In this document: positions 15,855-19,706 of the stretch, piece by piece
Layout: the number at the start of each line of letters is the position of its first letter
Numbering within the stretch: the stretch's first letter is position 1
Source of the DNA: Chitinophagaceae bacterium
Lineage (GTDB): Bacteria; Bacteroidota; Bacteroidia; Chitinophagales; Chitinophagaceae
Direction of reading: 5' to 3'
Length of the DNA: 19,706 bases
Assembly: GCA_008080615.1 (NCBI GenBank)
Contig: VIKJ01000011.1
Coordinates: 3,020 to 22,725 of the forward strand
The notes under the pieces: model-generated
Seen by the model: only the letters and a program-made list of their open reading frames with translations
Databases searched by the model: none
What the model was told of the DNA's origin: nothing
Program-made: the position numbers and the translations under genes

Positions 15855-16808
15855 ATGAAAGTTACCGAGCATATTCAACAGGCTAAAAATACATTGATCT
15901 CTTTTGAGGTTTTACCCCCTTTAAAAGGCAAAACCATTCAACATGTATTTGATCATTTAGATCCATTAATGGAGTTTAAACCTTCGTGGATTAATGTTAC
16001 TTATCATAGAAGTGAAACTGCTTTTAAGAAAAAAGTAGATGGCACTTTTGACAAGGTTGAAGTGCGCAAGCGCCCGGGCACTGTAGGTATTTGTGCGGCT
16101 ATCATGAACCACTATAAAATTGATACCGTTCCGCATTTTATTTGTGGTGGTTTTAATAAAAGAGAAAGTGAAGATGCCCTCATTGATTTGAATTTTTTAG
16201 GGATTGATAATGTATTGGTATTACGTGGCGATGCTGCCAAGAACGAAGCTAGTTTTGAGCCAGAGGCAGATGGTCATAAATATGCGATTGATTTACAAAA
16301 GCAAGTAGTTAGTTTAAATAACGGTATCTATTTAGATGAGGACATTCAAAATGGTGGCAAAACCAATTTCTGTATTGGTACAGCTGGATACCCCGAAAAA
16401 CATTTTGAAGCACCCAATTTAGAATTAGATTTAAATCGCTTAAAAGATAAAGTAGATGCTGGTGCCGATTATATTATGACCCAGATGTTTTTCGATAATC
16501 AAAAGTTTTTTGATTATGTAAAAGCTTGCAGAGACATGGGGATTAATGTACCCATCATACCAGGATTAAAACCCATTACCAATAAAAAACAATTGTCGGT
16601 ACTACCTAGAATATTTCATGTAGATATTCCTACCGATTTATCTAATGCCATCATGAAATGCAAAACCGATCAGGAATGTGAGCAGGTTGGTGCAGAATGG
16701 TTAATTCAGCAAAGCAAGGAGCTAAAAGCCTTTGGTGTACCGGTTTTACACTATTATACCCTGGGTAAACCCAAGGTAATTTGGAATGTGGTGAATGCGA
16801 TTATTTAA
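15855..16808 (+). CDS. metF: Methylenetetrahydrofolate reductase
   Basis: This 317-residue flavoprotein reduces 5,10-methylene-THF to 5-methyl-THF, the methyl donor for methionine synthesis. Near the N-terminus SFEVLPPLKG (about 16-25) carries the conserved Glu. NVTYH near 47-51 and VLVLRGDA near 120-127 line the barrel, the latter with the catalytic-region Asp. YIMTQMFFDN and PIIPGLKPI are typical MetF strands. The length is that of the bacterial single-domain form. The start at 15855 gives the normal N-terminus. The gene is divergent from lptB and its stop codon overlaps, on the other strand, the stop of the thioredoxin-fold gene. No methionine-pathway gene is adjacent, and no SAM riboswitch-like structure was recognised in the 126-base leader region. 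Confidence 0.95.
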   Translation: MKVTEHIQQAKNTLISFEVLPPLKGKTIQHVFDHLDPLMEFKPSWINVTYHRSETAFKKKVDGTFDKVEVRKRPGTVGICAAIMNHYKIDTVPHFICGGFNKRESEDALIDLNFLGIDNVLVLRGDAAKNEASFEPEADGHKYAIDLQKQVVSLNNGIYLDEDIQNGGKTNFCIGTAGYPEKHFEAPNLELDLNRLKDKVDAGADYIMTQMFFDNQKFFDYVKACRDMGINVPIIPGLKPITNKKQLSVLPRIFHVDIPTDLSNAIMKCKTDQECEQVGAEWLIQQSKELKAFGVPVLHYYTLGKPKVIWNVVNAII

Positions 16809-18286
16809 TTTTGCTGTTTAGCTTCCATCAATTTGTCGAACTGTTCCAACGAAAGTTGTTTGGCAATTATGCGCTTATTGCTATCCAATAAATAAAGTGT
16901 TGGTGTTTTAAAAATATCATAGAGCTGACGATAGTTGGGAACACCTGCTTTTTCTTCTTGCTGTTTAGCTTCTTTGGTTTGATAGGCATGCACCCACTCT
17001 TTGGATAATTGTTTTTCTGCAATAAATTTTTTCCAAGCAGGCACTTCATTTTCATAAATATTAACCGAATAAATTGCTACTCCTTTTGCCTTCCATTTTG
17101 CTTTGTATAAAGAATCTAATTGAGGTATTTCGTCTTTACAATGCCCACAATTAGGATCCCAAAAAGCCACTACAGTAAAGGGCGCTTTGATACCATATAA
17201 AGATTGTTTCTTTCCTGTTGTATCGGTTAAATCTAATACGGGTGCGGGTAGCCCTAATTGATTGGCCATTAAGCTATATGCCCTTTCGGTAATGGTTTTT
17301 CTAGATGCAGGATTTAATAAATTAGTATCTCCCTTGGCATAAAAATTTTCGAATAAATAAACAAATACTTTGTCTTGACCCATAAATTCTGGATTCATGT
17401 ATTTGTTGGTAAACTTGGTAAGCAAGTATGGATAAATTTCATTGCCCGATCTGGCAGAGAGCAACATGTATTTTACATCACTGATAATTGAGTCTGGCTC
17501 GGGTGAAACATAATACTTAAAATAGTCATCTAGTTTAGATTCAAAAAAAGGCGTTCTCAACAATCGGTTATCATTAAACAAAACATCATCCCAATAATGC
17601 GATTTTACATAATGAAATGGATACAAAGAATCCACTTTGCCTTTTACTATAGGCATGGCAGGTTGGGAAGGCCTTTTCATCACATTAAACAATAAAGTAA
17701 GCAGTGAATTGGGATACTTGGCAGCAACATTGCTTCTATATGCATCTAACTCGGAGTCTATTTTTAGGATAGAATTGCGCAGGTTATTGGAATCCGCATA
17801 TGTAGCAGCCGATTTATAGGAATCTTCTAGTTGAGCCTTGAACCTACCGCGTTCATTGGTAAAAACGGCATATTGTTTAAATAAATCATTGTCGGGAGAG
17901 CCGATGATTCGGGCATTTTCTTTATTAGCAGTATCGGCTACAATGCTGAATTGCTGTTGATCATCCATCAATAATTCAAACTGAATGGCATAATTAGGAG
18001 AAACCACAAAATAAATACCCCCGGTTAACTTTTTGGACCCTGCAAACCTACCCTGGCTTTGCCCATTTAATTTGGCAGAATCTACCAAGGTCATGCCTTT
18101 TCCAAAATAACTGCCCAAGTAAACTGTACAGTTTTTTAAGGGGGTTAAGGTAATGGGTATTGAATGGCCCTTTACTGGTGCGGGTTTTGCAGAAATTACC
18201 GCTGATTTTGAAGTAGTAGCTGGTTTTTGTGCCACCAGTACCAAGGAACTAGCTAAAAAAAATAAATTGATCAATAAAAAGCGCAT
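16805..18286 (-). CDS. TlpA-like thioredoxin-fold protein with long N-terminal extension
   Basis: This 493-residue exported protein starts with a Sec signal peptide (hydrophobic about 4-18, VLVAQ cleavage). Residues about 40-140 resemble the DUF4369 beta domain common before Bacteroidota thioredoxins, and about 150-340 a helical region like DUF5106. Residues about 350-490 are a TlpA/AhpC-type thioredoxin fold with the redox motif CGHC at Cys380/Cys383, in FWDPNCGHCKDE, and cis-Pro462 in KTPTLYLLD. It probably handles thiol-disulfide exchange in the periplasm; the partner proteins are unknown. Domain names are from pattern memory and not searched. The stop overlaps the metF stop by four bases. 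The gene is divergent from rlmD, with only 53 bases between the starts. Confidence 0.9.
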   Translation of the reverse strand: MRFLLINLFFLASSLVLVAQKPATTSKSAVISAKPAPVKGHSIPITLTPLKNCTVYLGSYFGKGMTLVDSAKLNGQSQGRFAGSKKLTGGIYFVVSPNYAIQFELLMDDQQQFSIVADTANKENARIIGSPDNDLFKQYAVFTNERGRFKAQLEDSYKSAATYADSNNLRNSILKIDSELDAYRSNVAAKYPNSLLTLLFNVMKRPSQPAMPIVKGKVDSLYPFHYVKSHYWDDVLFNDNRLLRTPFFESKLDDYFKYYVSPEPDSIISDVKYMLLSARSGNEIYPYLLTKFTNKYMNPEFMGQDKVFVYLFENFYAKGDTNLLNPASRKTITERAYSLMANQLGLPAPVLDLTDTTGKKQSLYGIKAPFTVVAFWDPNCGHCKDEIPQLDSLYKAKWKAKGVAIYSVNIYENEVPAWKKFIAEKQLSKEWVHAYQTKEAKQQEEKAGVPNYRQLYDIFKTPTLYLLDSNKRIIAKQLSLEQFDKLMEAKQQN

Positions 18287-18326
18287 AGCATTAAGTTGAG
18301 TATAAAATTAAGTAAATAATCGGGCT

Positions 18327-18334
18327 TACATTTG
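18327..18334 (+). promoter_or_regulatory. Probable -7 promoter element for rlmD
   Basis: TACATTTG matches TAnnTTTG exactly and ends only five bases before the GTG start codon at 18340. If used, transcription would begin at or within a base or two of the start codon, giving a leaderless message. A TTG at 18296-18298 is 28 bases upstream, longer than the usual spacing. Confidence 0.45.
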
Positions 18335-18339
18335 CCTAC

Positions 18340-19706
18340 GTGAGAAAGCAACGAAAAACGATCGTACTAGAAAAAGTACTGGTACAAGACTATGCTGCCG
18401 AGGGAAAATCATTGGCAAGGGTAGATGGAAAAGTTATATTTATTGAAGGGGCTGTTCCCGGAGACTTAGTAGACGTTCAATTGTCTAAAAATAAACAAGA
18501 CTGGGCCGAAGGTCACACCATTCATATTCATGCATATTCTGCCGATAGAGTTACCCCTTTTTGCGAACATTTTGGTGTATGTGGTGGTTGCCAATGGCAA
18601 ATGTTGCCTTACGAAAAGCAATTGTTTTATAAACATAAGCAGGTAACCGACAATCTTACCCGTATTGCTAAAATTCCTTTGCCCACTATTGAGCCCATTG
18701 TAGGGGCCAAGCAAACCGAGTATTACCGAAATAAAATGGAATATACTTATGCCACGCGCAAGTACATTCCAACAGAAGAATTTAGACAAATGAAAGCCGC
18801 AGGTGCCGATTTTAACAATCAACCCGGCGCTGCAGGTTTTCATGTACGCGGTTTTTTTGATAAAGTAGTAGAAATAGATACTTGTTATTTACAATCAGAG
18901 CCCACCAACCAAATTAGAAAAACCATTGCTGCTTTTGCCATTGAGCATGATTTGCCTTTTTATGATATTAAAAAACACCAGGGTTGGATTCGCAACTTGC
19001 TTATCAGAAATACCAGTACGGGAGAGTTGATGGTGAACGTGGTGATGGCCTATGATGCAGGGGAACAACGCATACAATTATTAGAATTGTTGATGAAGCA
19101 ATTTCCACAGATCACTACACTATTGTATACGATTAATAGTAAAAACAACGACAGTTTACAAGATCAAACACCTATTACTTATTTTGGCAAAGGCTATATC
19201 ATAGAAAAACTAGAAGACCTTCAATTTAAAATAAGCCCTAAGTCATTTTTTCAAACCAATACCAAACAAGCTGAGCAACTGTATAATATTACCAGAAACT
19301 TTGCAGAACTAAATGGAACGCAACTTGTTTATGATTTGTATTGTGGAACGGGTAGTATTGGATTATTTGTTAGTAAACAGGCTAAAAAATTGATTGGTGT
19401 TGAAGTTGTTGCAGACGCTATTGAAGATGCCAAAGAAAATGCAGCATTGAACAATGTGCAACATGCCTCTTTTTTTGCAGGTGATGTAATTGATATTTGC
19501 GATGATGCTTTTTTTGCAACACATGGCAAGCCCGATGTGATCATAACCGATCCACCAAGGGCAGGTATGCACGAAAAATTGGTAAAGAAATTATTGGAAA
19601 TAGCTGCCCCCACTGTAGTGTATGTTAGTTGTAACCCTGCAACGCAAGCAAGAGATCTTGGTTTACTCAGTGAAAAATACAGCGTAACAAAAATACAGCC
19701 GGTAGA
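18340..19706 (+). CDS. rlmD: 23S rRNA (uracil-C5)-methyltransferase RlmD/RumA-like (3' partial)
   Basis: The reading frame is open from GTG 18340 to the window end (455 codons) and encodes an RlmD/RumA-type enzyme that adds a methyl group to C5 of a uracil in 23S rRNA using SAM. The first 60 or so residues form a TRAM RNA-binding domain. Cys75, Cys81 and Cys84 (C-x5-C-x2-C in FCEHFGVCGGC), with a later Cys in IDTCYLQSE, are the ligands of the family's 4Fe-4S cluster. YDLYCGTGSIGLF is the SAM motif, ITDPPRAG motif IV, and VYVSCNPAT carries the catalytic Cys. GTG is chosen because the frame has a stop at 18313-18315 and no ATG before the conserved region; MRKQRKTIVLEKVLVQDYAAEG fits the family N-terminus. 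The last few codons are missing. RlmCD or a tRNA-specific paralogue cannot be excluded. Confidence 0.93.
   Translation, partial: MRKQRKTIVLEKVLVQDYAAEGKSLARVDGKVIFIEGAVPGDLVDVQLSKNKQDWAEGHTIHIHAYSADRVTPFCEHFGVCGGCQWQMLPYEKQLFYKHKQVTDNLTRIAKIPLPTIEPIVGAKQTEYYRNKMEYTYATRKYIPTEEFRQMKAAGADFNNQPGAAGFHVRGFFDKVVEIDTCYLQSEPTNQIRKTIAAFAIEHDLPFYDIKKHQGWIRNLLIRNTSTGELMVNVVMAYDAGEQRIQLLELLMKQFPQITTLLYTINSKNNDSLQDQTPITYFGKGYIIEKLEDLQFKISPKSFFQTNTKQAEQLYNITRNFAELNGTQLVYDLYCGTGSIGLFVSKQAKKLIGVEVVADAIEDAKENAALNNVQHASFFAGDVIDICDDAFFATHGKPDVIITDPPRAGMHEKLVKKLLEIAAPTVVYVSCNPATQARDLGLLSEKYSVTKIQPV

Noticed and set aside
18466..18843. Minus-strand open frame of 125 codons inside rlmD
   Set aside because: The plus strand here encodes the TRAM domain and Fe-S cysteines of RlmD, so the antisense frame is a shadow.
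1..19706. Prophage, insertion sequence, CRISPR, toxin-antitoxin or defence island
   Set aside because: No transposase, integrase, repeat array, tRNA attachment site or defence-type domain was seen on either strand; composition is even across the window.

Overview
The window is AT-rich chromosomal DNA from a member of the Bacteroidota, most likely the Chitinophagaceae. The evidence is the style of the encoded proteins (short-LID adenylate kinase, TlpA-type thioredoxin-fold protein with a long N-terminal extension, bacterial GH3 protein, SulP paired with carbonic anhydrase), the lack of Shine-Dalgarno sequences, and several exact TAnnTTTG boxes, the -7 element of the Bacteroidota primary sigma factor. 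No rRNA, tRNA, CRISPR array, insertion sequence, phage gene or integrase was seen. It reads as a compact core/metabolic region. No gene-free stretch exceeds 300 bases; the longest gap is about 176.

Layout. 1-1058: the 3' end of a sensor histidine kinase gene (+) faces msrB (-), which encodes a methionine-R-sulfoxide reductase with a lipoprotein-like leader; a hairpin terminator lies between them. 1235-1887: adk (+) with a strong intrinsic terminator. 1947-4794: a two-gene unit (+) of paaZ (ring-opening hydrolase/aldehyde dehydrogenase of phenylacetyl-CoA breakdown) and a crotonase-family enzyme. 4800-9194 (-): a tightly packed export operon of an ABC transporter, an HlyD-like adaptor and a TolC-like outer-membrane channel. 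Its ABC gene is split into two open frames at a point that lacks the Q-loop region. 9308-12484: an inorganic-carbon block, with a frameshifted SbtA-type bicarbonate transporter gene (+) converging on a SulP transporter-carbonic anhydrase pair (-). 12565-15728 (-): fabG, a GH3-family gene and lptB. 15855-16808: metF (+). 16805-18286: a thioredoxin-fold periplasmic protein (-), convergent with and overlapping metF. 18340 to the end: rlmD (+), a 23S rRNA uracil methyltransferase cut by the window edge.

How the genes fit together. The SulP protein probably imports bicarbonate and the carbonic anhydrase interconverts it with CO2 for carboxylation reactions; SbtA would be a parallel sodium-driven uptake route, but as sequenced it is broken by a one-base shift in a G run. 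The ABC-HlyD-TolC genes would form a trans-envelope exporter with no substrate gene in view, and the ATPase half is degenerate in several catalytic motifs apart from the apparent deletion. The most interesting points are this degenerate and split exporter, the frameshifted SbtA beside an intact SulP-carbonic anhydrase pair, a probable leaderless GTG-initiated rlmD transcript, a perfect 17-base palindrome between lptB and metF, and three convergent gene pairs whose stops lie within a few bases of each other with no terminator between them.
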